From: Choanephora cucurbitarum
Lineage: Eukaryota; Mucoromycota; Mucoromycetes; Mucorales; Choanephoraceae
Assembly (NCBI GenBank): GCA_025331435.1
Contig: JAIWNI010000118.1
Span: forward strand, 1 to 64,000
DNA length: 64,000 nucleotides
Direction: 5' to 3'
Each line of letters opens with the position of its first letter. Position 1 is the stretch's first letter. The position numbers were made by a program, and so were the translations under genes. Below the pieces are notes generated by a model. The model made no database searches. It was not told the origin of the DNA and saw only the letters and a program-made list of their open reading frames with translations. Positions 22,865 to 35,464 of the stretch are shown here, piece by piece.

Positions 22865-24061
22865 ATGAAAAAAGATTTTGTTTTTTGGCACAGTCCGAAT
22901 TTCTTTAGGGGCACAAAGGTGAATAGCGACCAACATAAGCTCTTTTTGCTTCAAAAATACAACATAAATCCTATAACTACCACGAATGAAGTAATGGAAA
23001 TCTCTACTAGTCCGTTTGAAGGTTTCAATGTTGCAAAAGCTGCTGTCCATGACTTTGTGGTCATTAGGCGTGTTCTGATCATTCAAAAAGCTCAGTCTAC
23101 GCATAAAGAAGGAAAGTCGTCTGCCAACATTGAAGCGCACTCAAAATGGGCAGTCAATTCGATGCAGAGAGGTATCGAATTCCAAAGCAGATATGTTTTT
23201 ATTGACGAATCTGTCTTTCACATCAACTTGCGTTGTAATACGACTTGCTTCACTAAGGAACTCGATCTGTTGTCGTTTACTCCAAAATGAGAGCTAAAGT
23301 AATGACTAGTTTGAGAGCAGTGTCTTGATGGATAGACGTAACTCTGAAAAGCCACTTTCGGCTTCATTTTGCAAGGACTTGGCTCATTATAGAACAAAGT
23401 TACAAGTTCAAGACATTGTTGATCAAGAAAATTCACATAGCATTTGCATCGCGTACAATTTTAGCTTTATACAAGATGTTTTGTCACCCTAGCTCTAACC
23501 ACTTAATTTTGCCAGTTTGACGCAATATCAAGAAGCCGAAGACGGCTTCAATTACATCTACCCACTTACAGGGTATTGTTGACACGAAGATTAGAGTGCT
23601 TTATCAACAAAACTCAAAAATTAAAAGGCCATGGACGAGCCAAAAGCAAAAGAAAAGATAATGGAAAACGCCTTTGAACACTATGTCAACCTCATCTATG
23701 ATAGTTGGACGTACTTGATTGACAAGAGCAATTTGAAGGGGGTTGACTTATTACGGACTATGCTCTCATACGCCATTAAGATCAGATAAAAAAAAAGCTG
23801 ATTTTCATCCGAGGACACAGATATGTGTGCCTTCTACTGCATTCTCTTAAACTCAATCAAATTGAGCAGTTCTGGTCTGTAGTTAGGAATAAGATGAAAA
23901 GCGAGAAACCATTGAAAGAGGACACTCCGACTTTGAAAATAGTCAATGCTTGCAACAATATCTACTTGAAAACCATTTGCGGCTTCTGTCAATACTCTAA
24001 CTTTGAGTTAAACACATACTTGAAAGCGATGTGTAATCTTTTTTTTTTCTTTTTGGCGTAA
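22865..24061 (+). pseudogene. Decayed Tc1/IS630-like transposase
   Basis: Fragments of a DDE transposase related to the one at 17644-19046 lie on the plus strand: TTNEVMEIST.PFEGFNV, YVFIDESVFHINL with the first catalytic Asp, a corrupted second-Asp region (TDYALIR, about 23750) and LNQIEQFWSVVRNKM with the Glu. Stops and frameshifts separate them. I found no matching terminal inverted repeats, so this is an old relic of a sister family. Confidence 0.8.
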
Positions 24062-24660
24062 TTTGAATCTTGTTGTGACAGGGTCTAAGTACCTATTGTC
24101 TTTTGTAAATCCCGCTATTCAATATCTAATTTAAACAGATAGAAAAATCACAGTCTAGGGACAACAAAAGGCAATATTTTGTTATTGTGTACGAATCCAA
24201 AGGCCTAAAGAGAAGAGTTATATTATGACATGTTGTCCCAACTAATCGTAATTCAAATTCGTCTATTGTTATTATTAGTACTTCGCAACATTTATATATC
24301 CTAGTTTGCTTTGATTGATCTTAAAACTTTATGCCAATAAAATCCACTACACAAAGATCTCTTTAAAGCGCGATTTTAAAAGTTTCTGTGTGACATTTTT
24401 CTCTGTGTACAATCCATTTCTAGAAATGGCGTATCTAAGATGTAACAAAAAGAAGCCAATAAAACAAAAGGAAAAAGAGAGGATTCATGAACATCAAACT
24501 TAAAAGAAATGAAAGGAGATCGCTAAATATTTCATTAAGTAGAAGCTTTTTTGGTATTTCCTTCGGTTTGAAGATAATAGGAAAGCATTATAAAACGTCA
24601 TACGTAATTTTTTATCATGCTAAAGTTTATCAAATTCAAACACAGAAGGAGTTGCGTACG
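24062..24660. other. Intergenic, upstream of HSP70
   Basis: No gene is recognised in this AT-rich DNA between the transposase relic and the HSP70 promoter. Confidence 0.5.
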
Positions 24661-24675
24661 CTTTGACAAATCAGA

Positions 24676-24803
24676 TGTTCGGAATATACTCGCGATTTCT
24701 TTTACTTTCTGGTATGTTCCACTACTTTCGGACACTCAGCCAATCACTACGTTTCGAACTTGCTAGTATTCCATGTTGAGAGACATCTGAATTCATATAA
24801 ATA
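24676..24803 (+). promoter_or_regulatory. HSP70 promoter: heat-shock-like element, CCAAT and TATA
   Basis: A TTCnnGtAnnTTC array (24707-24719, one mismatch in the middle unit) resembles a heat-shock element. A CCAAT box is at 24740-24744 and TATAAATA at 24796-24803, 80 bp before the ATG. The order fits an inducible HSP70 promoter; function is inferred. Confidence 0.5.
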
Positions 24804-24882
24804 TGTCTTTAAAAAAACTGACGACTATTTTCTTTTTTTCTTCATTATTACTGTTATCTTTTAATAAGGAAAAACACTAAAT

Positions 24883-26909
24883 ATGTCTGAAGGCAAAGCT
24901 AGTATGTATTCTTTATTGCTTGAAATCGATGAATTGGTTATACTAACGCCTATTTCTTTATAGTTGGTATTGATTTGGGTACTACTTACTCTTGTGTTGG
25001 TGTTTGGCAAAACGATCGTGTAGAAATCATTGCTAACGATCAAGGTAACCGTACTACTCCCTCTTATGTTGGTTTTACCGACTCTGAACGTCTCATTGGT
25101 GATGCTGCCAAGAACCAAGTCGCCATGAACCCCTACAACACTGTCTTTGATGCCAAACGTTTAATCGGTCGTCGCTTTAACGATGCTGAAGTCCAAGCCG
25201 ATATGAAGCACTGGCCTTTCAAGGTAATTGACAAGGGCGGTTTGCCTAACATCCAAGTTGAATACAAGGGTGAATCCAAGACTTTCACTCCCGAAGAAAT
25301 TTCTTCTATGATCCTTACCAAGATGAGAGAAACCGCTGAAGCTTACCTTGGTACTACCGTCAAGAATGCTGTCATCACTGTCCCTGCTTACTTCAACGAC
25401 TCTCAACGTCAAGCTACTAAGGATGCTGGTTTGATTGCTGGCTTAAATGTTCAACGTATCATTAACGAACCTACTGCTGCTGCCATTGCCTACGGTTTGG
25501 ACAAGAAGCACGAAGGTGAACGTAACGTATTGATTTTCGATTTGGGTGGTGGTACCTTCGATGTTTCCCTCTTGACTATTGAAGATGGTATCTTTGAAGT
25601 CAAGGCAACTGCCGGTGACACTCACTTGGGTGGTGAAGATTTCGATAACCGTCTCGTTTCTCACTTCATGCAAGAATTCAAGCGCAAGTTCAAGAAGGAT
25701 ATCACTGGCAACGCTCGTGCTGTTCGTCGTCTTCGTACTGCTTGTGAACGTGCCAAGCGTACCTTGTCTTCTGCTGCTCAAACCACCATTGAAATCGACT
25801 CTCTCTTCGAAGGTGTTGATTTCTACACTTCCTTGACTCGTGCCCGTTTCGAAGAATTGAACCAAGACCTCTTCCGTAACACTATGGAACCCGTTGAAAA
25901 GGTTCTCCGTGACTCCAAGATCGACAAGGGTGCTGTTCATGACATTGTCCTTGTTGGTGGTTCTACTCGTATTCCCAAGGTTCAAAAGATGGTTTCTGAC
26001 TTCTTCAACGGTAAGGAACCCAACAAGTCCATCAACCCTGATGAAGCCGTCGCCTATGGTGCTGCTGTTCAGGCTGCCATTCTCTCTGGTGATACCTCTG
26101 AAAAGACTCAAGATCTCCTTCTCTTGGATGTCGCTCCTCTCTCCTTGGGTATTGAAACCGCTGGTGGTGTCATGACTGCCTTGATTAAGCGTAACACAAC
26201 TGTCCCTACCAAGAAGTCTGAAGTTTTCTCTACCTACGCCGATAACCAACCTGGTGTCTTGATTCAAGTCTTTGAAGGTGAACGTGCCCGTACCAAGGAC
26301 AACAACATTCTCGGTAAGTTTGAATTGACCGGTATTCCTCCAGCTCCTCGTGGTGTTCCTCAAATCGAAGTCACTTTCGATGTTGATGCCAACGGTATCT
26401 TGAACGTCTCTGCTCTCGACAAGACTACTGGTAAGTCTAACAAGATTACCATCACCAACGATAAGGGTCGTCTTTCCAAGGAGGATATCGAACGCATGGT
26501 TAACGAAGCTGAAAAGTACAAGGCTGAAGATGAAGAAGCCGCTGCTCGTATCCAAGCCAGAAACGGTCTTGAATCTTATGCTTACAACCTTCGTAACACT
26601 CTTCAAGAAGAAAACGTCAAGAGCAAGCTTGAAGCCAGTGACAAAGAGAAACTGGACAATGCTGTCAAGGAAGCTATTGACTGGTTAGACAACTCTCAAG
26701 AAGCATCAAAGGAAGAATATGAATCTAAGCAAAAGGAATTGGAAGAAGTTGCCAACCCTATCATGATGAAGATGTATGGTCAAGGTGGTGCTCCTGGTGC
26801 CGCTCCTGGTGCCGCTCCTGGTGCCGCTCCTGGTGGCTTCCCTGGTGGTGCTCCCGGTGGCGGTTCTACCGCTGAAACTGATGGTCCTTCAATTGAAGAA
26901 GTTGACTAA
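24883..26909 (+). CDS. Cytosolic HSP70 chaperone (SSA type)
   Basis: This ATP-driven chaperone folds and refolds proteins in the cytosol and nucleus. Exon 1 is only 19 bases (24883-24901). After a 62 bp intron, exon 2 runs 24964-26909, giving 654 codons plus a stop. HSP70 signatures are present: [37 protein letters not shown] and the flexible linker region. The C-terminal lid is followed by a Gly/Ala/Pro tail with GAAP repeats. The terminal EEVD is the docking motif for TPR co-chaperones and marks the cytosolic form. Codon use is strongly biased towards C-ending codons, as in highly expressed fungal genes and unlike the neighbours. A very short first exon followed by an intron is common in this family. 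Confidence 0.97.
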
Positions 26910-27244
26910 ATTTCATGTACTTAATTCTCTTTCCTTTTACCCTCATTCATCAATCAAAATTCGCTTGTAATTGATCTTTACATATTATACATTATACATA
27001 TTTCTTCATTCCCCTTTCTAGCTTTTTTCCTCTTTACATATTTTCATTCATTTACTCAACTTAAAATAAAAGAATTAATCTTTCTATTTTGTACAATACA
27101 TCAATGTCTATTCTATTTAGTGACTGAAGAACTTTTTTTTCAATTGAGTCTTTCTACCTTAACTTTACAAAAGTTTAAGAGATATCCTGTTATTATTATT
27201 TTTAGGCTATTTGACATATGCATAGAATAGATGAATTAAGCTTT
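26910..27244. other. Convergent 3' region between HSP70 and beta-tubulin
   Basis: This 335 bp AT-rich stretch holds only the 3' ends of two facing genes. 'aaaataaaag' near 27063 could serve as a poly(A) signal for HSP70. Confidence 0.6.
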
Positions 27245-28791
27245 TTATTGATCTTCTTCCATTGAAATTTCTTCATCATCATCTTCGGGGTATTCGTCAA
27301 AGTCACCATCAACAGTAGCTTCTTGGTATTGCTGATACTCAGAAACCAAATCGTTCATATTGGATTCAGCTTCAGTAAATTCCATTTCATCCATGCCTTC
27401 ACCGGTGTACCAATGCATGAAAGCCTTTCTTCTAAACATGACTGTAAATTGCTCATTGACACGCTTAAACAAGTCTTGAATGGCTGTAGAGTTACCAATG
27501 AAAGTACCAGACATCTTGAGGCCAAGAGGGGGAATATCACAAAGAGATGTCTTGACACTGTTAGGAATCCATTCAACAAAGTAAGAGGAGTTCTTTTGTT
27601 GAACAGCTAACATCTGGTTCTCAACTTCTTTAGTAGACAAGCGGCCACGGAAGATAGTAGCAGCAGTCAAGTAACGACCATGACGAGGATCAGAGGCAGC
27701 CATCATGTTACGGGCGTCAAACATTTGTGCAGTCAACTCAGGTACACTCAAGTTGCGATATTGTTGAGAATTGGAAGCAGTCAAGGGAGCAATACCGACC
27801 ATGAAGAAATGAAGACGAGGGAAAGGTACCATGTTGACACACAACTTGCGCAAATCACTGTTGAGTTGACCAGGGAAACGAAGACTGGTAGAGACACCAG
27901 ACATGACACCAGAAACTAACTGGTTGAGGTCAGCATAACCAGGATTAGTCAACTTGAGTGTACGGAAACAAATATCATATAAAGCTTCATTATCAATACA
28001 GAAAGTAGCATCACAGTTCTCAACCAATTGATGCACTGAAAGGACAGCATTGTATGGTTCGACTACTGTATCAGATACCTTTGGAGATGGTACGACAGAG
28101 TATGTGCTCAAGATGCGGTCAGGATATTCTTCGCGAATCTTTGAAAGTAATAGAGAGCCTAAACCGGAACCAGTACCACCACCAAGTGAATGACAGAGTT
28201 GGAAGCCTTGCAAGCAATCTGTATTTTCTGCCTCTTTACGGATGGTGTCCATGATAGATTCTACAAGTTCAGCACCTTCTGTGTAATAGCCCTTTGCCCA
28301 GGAGTTGCCTGCACCAGATTGAGCATTAATGAAATTGTCAGGGCGGAAAATTTTGCCGTATTCACTAGCACGGATAGCATCCATAGTGGCAGGTTCAAGA
28401 TCAACAAGAACGGCTCTAATATAGATAAAGACATGGTTTTTCAGCATTAGAAAAAGCGAAAAAGAGATGGAAGTCAAGGAAAACTTTACCTGGGCACATA
28501 TTTTCCTCTAGAACCTTCGTTGTAAAAGACATTGATGCGTTCTGTTTGAAGGTCGTTATCACCAATATAGTTACCATTGCCATCAAGACCATGTTCTCTT
28601 GAGATTGTTTCCCAGAACTTTTGACCAATCTATGAAAAACAAAGGTAAGTTTATCGGTAATATTGTCACTTATAGAGCGGACTTACTTGATTACCACATT
28701 GACCTACGGAGTAAACAAGAAAGAGAGTAAGTAAAGCGCTGAAGCATCAAGAGTCATACAAACCAGCTTGGACGTGAATGATTTCTCTCAT
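27245..28791 (-). CDS. Beta-tubulin
   Basis: Beta-tubulin pairs with alpha-tubulin to form microtubules. Exons in minus order are 28791-28764, 28703-28687 (only 17 bases), 28629-28490 and 28415-27245, giving 451 codons plus a stop. The protein starts [17 protein letters not shown] and holds the tubulin signature GGGTGSGLG. It ends with an acidic tail. The autoregulatory MREI start and early introns are family-typical. Residues at the benzimidazole site are unusual: Ser165, Tyr167 and Ala198 with Phe200. In benzimidazole-sensitive fungi positions 167 and 198 are normally Phe and Glu. This gene could be a diverged paralogue; the window has no second tubulin to compare. Confidence 0.97.
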
Positions 28792-31347
28792 GTTAAATGG
28801 AAAAAACCTGTAAAAATGATAGAAAAACAGGAAAAAGAAAAGAGAAATTGATTGATAGAGAGAAAAAAATATTAAGGAAAATAAGAACCATAAACAACAT
28901 AAAGTGGCATTGGTATGTTTTGATTGGCTATTTACGATAATACGCGGAGAAGTTGATTTTGGCAACCACACGATATTCAGTTCGTATATCCTATCTTTGA
29001 CGGAATTTTTTATTATAAATGTGTCCAAAACAACTTAGATGTTATTTAGCATTTCCAGGTTTGTAATCTAAAAGAATAAGAAACTTGAGTTTTTATATTC
29101 TCCTTGATACATTCTCTGTACAGCTTAACCTTATCATCTTGTCAATCACCTTCTGAGATTCAATTCATGGGCCTGAAAAATCATGCGAATTAGAAGTGCC
29201 GAAAAAAAGTTACGATTAAGCGATTGTTTAAATATTAAGGTATAACGAACAAATACACTTTTCCCTTTAAGTTGGGCCATTCAAATGATTTCATACCAAT
29301 CTGCTTTTATGTTTAGTTAATCTTTGTAAAGCATGGCGAAAAGAAAGAACTGAGGCTTAGAAAAGACGAACGCTGACAGGCAATTCCTTGTTTTAAGAGC
29401 TCTCTAGAATCAATGTTTTCCTTTCATTGTGAATTCAAATAGTTTCGATTGTTATTTAATTGAGTCAAGTCTAATTCTTTCTCCATATGTGTTCAACCCC
29501 TATCATATTTATCGAAAATCAAATCGCCTTTCAACCATATTCTTTAATTTGAATGTTTGTTACGCAAACTAGAAGGAAACCAGTTTCTGAAGCACCGAAA
29601 AAAAATTGAATGCTGTGATATTTTTATTTTTACACGAACGGATTCTGAGCAAAGAAAAGAGCTCTAGAAAGTATGTATACTCTATAGTAAAGCTAATTCT
29701 GTTTTCTAAAAATAAAATGTCAGCCTGTATTGCTGATCACGAAGGCGTTGTGCTTCTGTGTAAAAAAAAAACGTTAGTTAAGCTGTTTGGATTCATCGAA
29801 CTCCACTTCACTCAGACAACATATTAGGCTAGTTGGAGAAGTCTTTGACGACAAAAAGAAGAAAAATCCTATCTTTCTTTTTCTATATTACTTTAACGAA
29901 ATCCTTTTATGCTTTTTTTTGCATTTGGTACCATTCCACCAGAATCTTAGCAAACAGAGGATAGGAGTTTATTTTTGTTTAATGAAGCTAGTTTTGGTCA
30001 TAATCAACTGTTGTGTTTTTTGGGAGTTGGGATTATTCAATTTAAATAATAACAGTATCTCTGAGTGGAATGAGGTGCCTGCATCAAGCATAATTTTTAA
30101 AGGCACACTTTTTAAGTAACACAATTTGGCTTTCAGTCTAATGATAAACACTTGCAGTTACAACTATACTTGAACAAAGTATTCACCAAATCCACAAAGT
30201 CATATTTGAATATGAAATATGTAGCGATATTATGGCTGATGTGTATGTATGTGTTGGATGTTCAGCTATTGTATTCCATCTGTTTCTCTGCTGCTTTGGA
30301 TACTCTGAGTGTTCAAGTAAGAGAGAAAGCGACGTAATTCCTTGTCAGCTATAAAGCTCTCTATGCATCTTCCATACCAATTTATCAAGGACTAAGTATC
30401 CGTATTGATTAGAGCAGGAGTATATAAGATATCGAGGCTTTAGAGGTTTTTACAGCAATCAGCGATTCCATATGAAAATAAATTGATTTGATAACCAACC
30501 TCAACTGCATTATCTCGAGTGGTATTATTCACTGGTATGACATGTTGAAATTGCTTCAAGAAGCTGGTAGTAGAAATAGTTTTTCATAAAAAAAAAAGAA
30601 GCCTCCCAATCTATACAATTTCCATCACCATATGAAAAGTCTGTTTAATATGATCATATTGATGAGTGGGATCAATCATTGGATCAAATAAAGAAAGAGA
30701 AATTGGGTGGGGGGAGAGGGCTGTTCTTATTGAAAGAGAGATCCTTTGTTTAGCCAGCACAAATATACAAATAGCCTTAACAAACATTCTGTTTTGTAAA
30801 ATCAGTCTTTTGTGAACCTTTTAGATACTGATTTCAATATCAATTGAATATCTGTACGTTGATAAATTTATGAAAGGGAGAAGAAGAAAGCAGTAAACGT
30901 ACTGACTACGTTTTAGTTCAACAAACAGACACAATAATTTGATCAAATAGCAAAATTAGTTACTGTTGATCATTGCTATCATACTTGGTGTAATTTGATG
31001 AGTGTTTCCATCACTAGATTGTAAACAAATACAATCAGCAGCACATGCGATTACAGAATTCACAAATGCTTAGCAGCAGCCGTAAAACAATTTGCTGTTC
31101 TACTCGTAAAAAAAAAGAGAAAGCGCCGGGATAATTAAAGTAGTACAAAAAAATAAGCTTTCAACCTGACCATACCAAGCCCTTACAAAAAGTTGTCTTT
31201 GCTCGCATGAAAATAATCTGTATTTACTTGTAGCTCGAGTCATGCTAGGTTTATCAGCTAGTGGTATATCGATTGGAATAGCTGTAGATTATTTTGAAAG
31301 CTTGCCATACAGTTCTATTCATTTTTTTGGAGCTTATCAAAATGATA
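28792..31347. other. Long intergenic tract upstream of beta-tubulin
   Basis: About 2.5 kb contain no gene I can support. The proximal part is the tubulin promoter. Frames of 60-110 codons near 29606-30337 are low-complexity and lack homologous motifs. AT content is high throughout. Confidence 0.5.
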
Positions 31348-31520
31348 CAGTAGTCGCTCGATTTGAGAGTGTTTGATTTAAGAGTATGCTGGACATATGA
31401 CTGTAATTCTCTAATCTGAAAATCGCTTGAAGCGCTAACATATCATTCGATTTAAGAGTGTGCTTAATACAAAAGTGCATTTCTCAAGAATATAGGCATT
31501 CTTAAATAAAGTGACTATTG
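31348..31520. mobile_element. Pogo-like MITE, 173 bp
   Basis: This is a longer member of the family at 2912-3010, flanked by TA (31346-31347 and 31521-31522). The left end is CAGTAGTCGCTCGATTTGAG and the right end is the reverse complement of CAATAGTCACTTTATTTAAG. The internal 'gtttgatttaagagtatgct' motif is shared with the 99 bp copies. The middle contains extra sequence. Confidence 0.75.
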
Positions 31521-31579
31521 TATAAGCACATTAATCCATCATTGAAACTTTCTCGTCCTAAAAAAACAGCCTGTATATA

Positions 31580-31852
31580 TTAACTTGTGAATGAAAAGTG
31601 GAATATGTCCAAAAAGTAGATACCAGATACGAGTGCATAAAGAACCACTCCTACTTTACGAGTCAGATCTATAGAAGAAGTCTTAGTTATGAATGTAATG
31701 AATAGACTTTGTAGGCTACACAAAGTATCTCCTTGTTCCTGAAAAAGCATGATTGCTTCACAATTTTCAGATGTGCTGGTTAAGGAAACAGACAGTTTCT
31801 TGCTTAGTGTTCTCATCATTAAAAGGCCTCTAATATCTCTTCTAGTCGCCAT
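31580..31852 (-). CDS. Unrecognised 90-codon frame
   Basis: The frame begins at an ATG (MATRRDIRGLLMMRTLSKKL) and ends SFTS. The middle (SENCEAIMLFQEQGDTLCS) loosely recalls the beta-strand region of roadblock/LAMTOR-type proteins. That is only an impression, and the expected second half is not found downstream, where the MITE lies. It may be a small gene, a first exon or chance. Confidence 0.2.
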   Translation of the reverse strand: MATRRDIRGLLMMRTLSKKLSVSLTSTSENCEAIMLFQEQGDTLCSLQSLFITFITKTSSIDLTRKVGVVLYALVSGIYFLDIFHFSFTS

Positions 31853-32255
31853 TTCACTGCGTACAAACCAAAGTATTAGTTCGTCTTTGCTCTTAAAAAT
31901 AAGTAAATACCATCTGCAATGAAAACTTGGTTTTCTTTGTGCTCATTTCTTTTTCGTACCTTAGCAATAAGGATCAACAAAGAAAACAAAAATATTATCT
32001 TATGATCATGCAAGCACGCCTATTATTACAGAGGCTTTATTTTCAACAATCAAAAGAAACGCACAGTGAGGTTGAATGATATCATATAAGATACGTAAGT
32101 AGTGCAACCACAATGAACTTTGAGGACTTCCTATTTTGGTGATGAAAAACATCAAACAATTTATACTTTAAGGAAATAAACGAGTGTTTGTTTGCTCTTC
32201 TTTTTCTTTGTTGTTCAACTGATATTAACAGATTATTTTGCTGATTTCAATCGAC

Positions 32256-33449
32256 ATGGTTTTGGCTGATAAAATAGACCTTGATTTTGATACACCAAAA
32301 GGCCTTCCTGACCTTGGTGTCTATAAAGTCGTATTACATATCCTTCAAATTGGGTTTCAATTTCTTGCAATGTGTTTAGCTGCATCTGTTATTTCAACCG
32401 AAAGAACTTTTTATGTATGTTCGATGCCATTTATAATAAACAGAGCCATTTTCAATACTGACATTTGTAGATAGCAATCAAGTCAAGCTGCAGTCAATTA
32501 TACTTTGATCATATCTCTGCTAGGCCTTTTTGTGTCAATACCATTAGCTATCTATCCATGGACAAGGCTATCCAAAGCTCCGTATCCTACAATTAGAAGC
32601 TTCTTCTTAAGACTACGTACAAGTCTTATTTTTACATGTTTCTTTTCGTTCGCCTGGTTCATATCGATGATATCAATGAGTCTTCATTCAGGAAATGAAT
32701 CCAATTGCAATTTAGATTCTTCAATGATAAAGAAATACCCTAGTTATCAAGGTGCTTGGAGGAATCAGGTAAGGTTTAAAAACAATTTCCATTTTTGATA
32801 GCATTTGCAAAGGAGAAGAGAAAATAACTTGCAACGCCATTAGTGTAACTGTGCGAAGGCAGTGACAGCTTTTAGCTATTTACTGTTCTTTTTCTGGATG
32901 GGTGCTAGTATCTGTAGCGCTATTTTGTTATGGCACGAAAAGAAGCAGAGGCATATAGGTGAACACCAATTAGAAGAGAGTAAAAAAGGAGAGACCGATT
33001 CATTTGAGACAGATAATCAAACTGTGACAAGCACACAAGATGCATTAGATTCTATACCTAAGCAGACCACCCCCGTACCAAATGATGAACCAGATCGGTT
33101 TGTATGTCATCATTCGCCTCCAAGCACAGTTAACTTGAGCTATTCGCCTTTGATACATGAGCCCAACTCACCTTATGAGGGCTTACAAAGGCCAGTAACA
33201 ACGATTACTGCACCTTACACACCATCTCCTCTTATCATGTCACCACAAGCGCCTTTACAGCAACCCTATTATTCTTCTGATAACCTTCCGAATGTAGCAC
33301 ATGTTCATGGTAACTCAGCCTACTATCCCTCTCCACACACTACAACCAATCTTCCATACCAATCTATTCATAGTCCATACTCGAGTTCTGATTACCCAAA
33401 TACCAATATGTCATACCCATTCAATCCATCGCATTATGCGTCACAATAA
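32256..33449 (+). CDS. Four-helix (MARVEL-like) membrane protein with Pro/Ser/Tyr-rich tail
   Basis: Exons are 32256-32414, 32475-32768 and 32844-33449, giving 352 codons plus a stop. An acceptor at 32858 is also in frame and would remove five codons. Four hydrophobic segments can be seen: about residues 22-48, 62-82, 100-121 and 157-180. They are arranged as in MARVEL-domain proteins, which organise plasma-membrane or trafficking domains. The last segment is followed by charged residues (HEKKQRHIGEH). A cytosolic tail of roughly 170 residues rich in Pro, Ser, Tyr and Asn follows, with repeated PYS/PYYS/YPS motifs. The start was chosen as the first ATG after the leader. The family call rests on topology, not on a strong motif. 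It is convergent with the FAS1 gene, which ends only 34 bp away. Confidence 0.6.
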
Positions 33450-33482
33450 ACGAAATAAACCAATTATATTTATTAGCCTAAA

Positions 33483-35464
33483 TTAAAAGATGGCTGGTGC
33501 TAAGACATGGTGTAATAGAATCAAAGCTGTTAAAGTAATTAAAAAAGAATCAAAAGTGTTGTACTGCTTGCTTGCAAGCGATCCTGTAGGAGGAGGGAGC
33601 GGGTTGTTTGTGTTGTCAGGTCCACTAGTGCCACTAGTTGTGACTCCAGCAGCGCTTGTTGAACTTGCGCTCATACCAGTAGATGTATCGATAACACTAG
33701 AAGTGCTACCAGCAACACCGGTAGAATTTCCGTTAGTGTTGTTACCCATTGGTTGAGAGGATACATAGTCCAGAACTAACAAACAAAAATAATTAATTTC
33801 GTTATTTGACAGACAAGCAAAACAAGAGTAAAAGTAGTGAAATTGAAGCATACCTCCATCAATCAGATGCATGACACCATTATTTAACAGCACATTTGGA
33901 TGCACTACATTAAAGCCATTGACTGATATTTCAAACAATTTTTTTTAGTATTTCTGTTGCTTGTCTTGCAGAAGCTTCTATAAAAAATAATACCTTGCAT
34001 ATTATTATCAGATGAATCGTTTGCGTTTGTTATGCTGATGTTTGTACCAGCTAATGAGGTAACGGTAGTAGGTTGAGACGTTAAATTGGTTGAATAGTAT
34101 ATTCCAGGAACAACATGAGCTAGAACGATTTGACTCGAAGTCTGAGAATCTAAACTAGTGTTATTGATATTTTGTAAAGCTTGGTTAACAGGAACAAACA
34201 AAGTAATCTATCAAGATGTTAGAAAGGCCACAAAAACATGTTTATCTCTTACTTACATTAGAAGATGTATCTAGTGAATCGCCAGAAAATTGACCTAGAA
34301 GTGAATCAAATAATGAAGCATTGGCGAGCTCGTTCAGTGTTTGGTTAGGATTCTCTGGTGGTACTAGAACTATCGTTTTTAAGCGAAATAATATTAGAGG
34401 CTCAAGTCATACACCTTGTTACTAACGTACTCTTATCAATAATGTATGCAATGCCATTTGATCCCTGAATGCTCTGGTTGGTTGCAAAGCTAGCATCGTT
34501 TTCGGTTCCAGTTCCTACAGTCCATATAGAGCTAGTTGTATCATTAGTCTGACCATCACCAATAGTACTATTATTGGATGCTCCATTGTCAGATGTTCCA
34601 TTGGATGCTTGCTGTCTCTTTTCAAGCCATCTGACCTGATCTTGTACTTGCTGAGATTGCTGTTGAGATTGTTGAACAAAAAGAGGTAAACCATACCCTA
34701 GCTTGTCTACGGTACTATTAGTCAACAGAGTGTTGAAAACCATTGTGTTATTGCTCAAGATAATAGATTGGTTTACTACATGATAGTATAAGACGTCGAT
34801 CATATTAAACTGATTGATAAGCGATGTCCTTGACGTGTCATTTTCTGATGTTTGATTAGCAAAAACTACTCATATTATTTATAAAAAAAAACAATGCTTT
34901 GATAGACTTACGCATTCCTGTATCTGCTTTTCGAATATGTTTTGCCAAGTTAGGTAAGGCATTAGCAGTATTAGTTGCCTGAGGCAAGAGGGGTCCAAAA
35001 AAGCTACTTATTTCTGAAACCGCTTGCCCACCAGTAGTAGTAGTGACAGGTGAAGAAGGCTGCACCTGACTGCCAGCCGTGGTAGTTGAGGCTTGCATAG
35101 ATGTAAGAGTAGAGCTGGCTCGACCAGACAATAAGGAGGAAAAGTACATAGCAATCGAGCCATTTGGAGAAAATTCAGAAGAGTCTGAGCTTCCTGTATC
35201 TGTGTTGTTCATGGCATTGAAAGCTTGATTTGAGGGTACGAACACAGTGATATTACTGGATGCAGAACCTGACAACAAATCAAGAATAGGCTGATAATCA
35301 GGAGAGGATTGCAAGAAATGTACAAACTTGAATGCTGGACTCTTGTCTGTATTGTTCAATATTTGTAAGATAGTCTGGTCTCCATTTTGCTGCTCTCCTT
35401 GCTGACCAAAAATTGTCGTCAAAAATATTAGCAGTAATACTTCAATAACGTATTTCCAATGCAT
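33483..35464 (-). CDS. FAS1 (fasciclin) domain cell-surface protein
   Basis: Exons in minus order are 35464-34912, 34868-34431, 34369-34257, 34207-33994, 33922-33854 and 33775-33483, giving 559 codons plus a stop. The protein has a signal peptide (MHWKYVIEVLLLIFLTTIFG) and two fasciclin-like domains. Their conserved blocks are NITVFVPSNQAFNAMN, VDVLYYHVV-like, ITLFVPVNQALQNI, VLAHVVPGIYY and VNGFNVVHPNVLLNNGVMHLID. There is a Gln-rich insertion (QQSQQQSQQ) and many N-glycosylation sites. A Ser/Thr-rich stalk is followed by a C-terminal hydrophobic segment (LITLTALILLHHVLAPAIF) that may be a GPI-attachment signal. FAS1 proteins mediate adhesion at membranes and cell walls. Splicing within both domains makes individual frames look short. 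Confidence 0.85.

Noticed and set aside
25443..26606. 387-codon frame antisense to HSP70
   Set aside because: It lies wholly inside the HSP70 coding exon; strong codon bias of HSP70 genes leaves the antisense frame open. No domain is recognisable.
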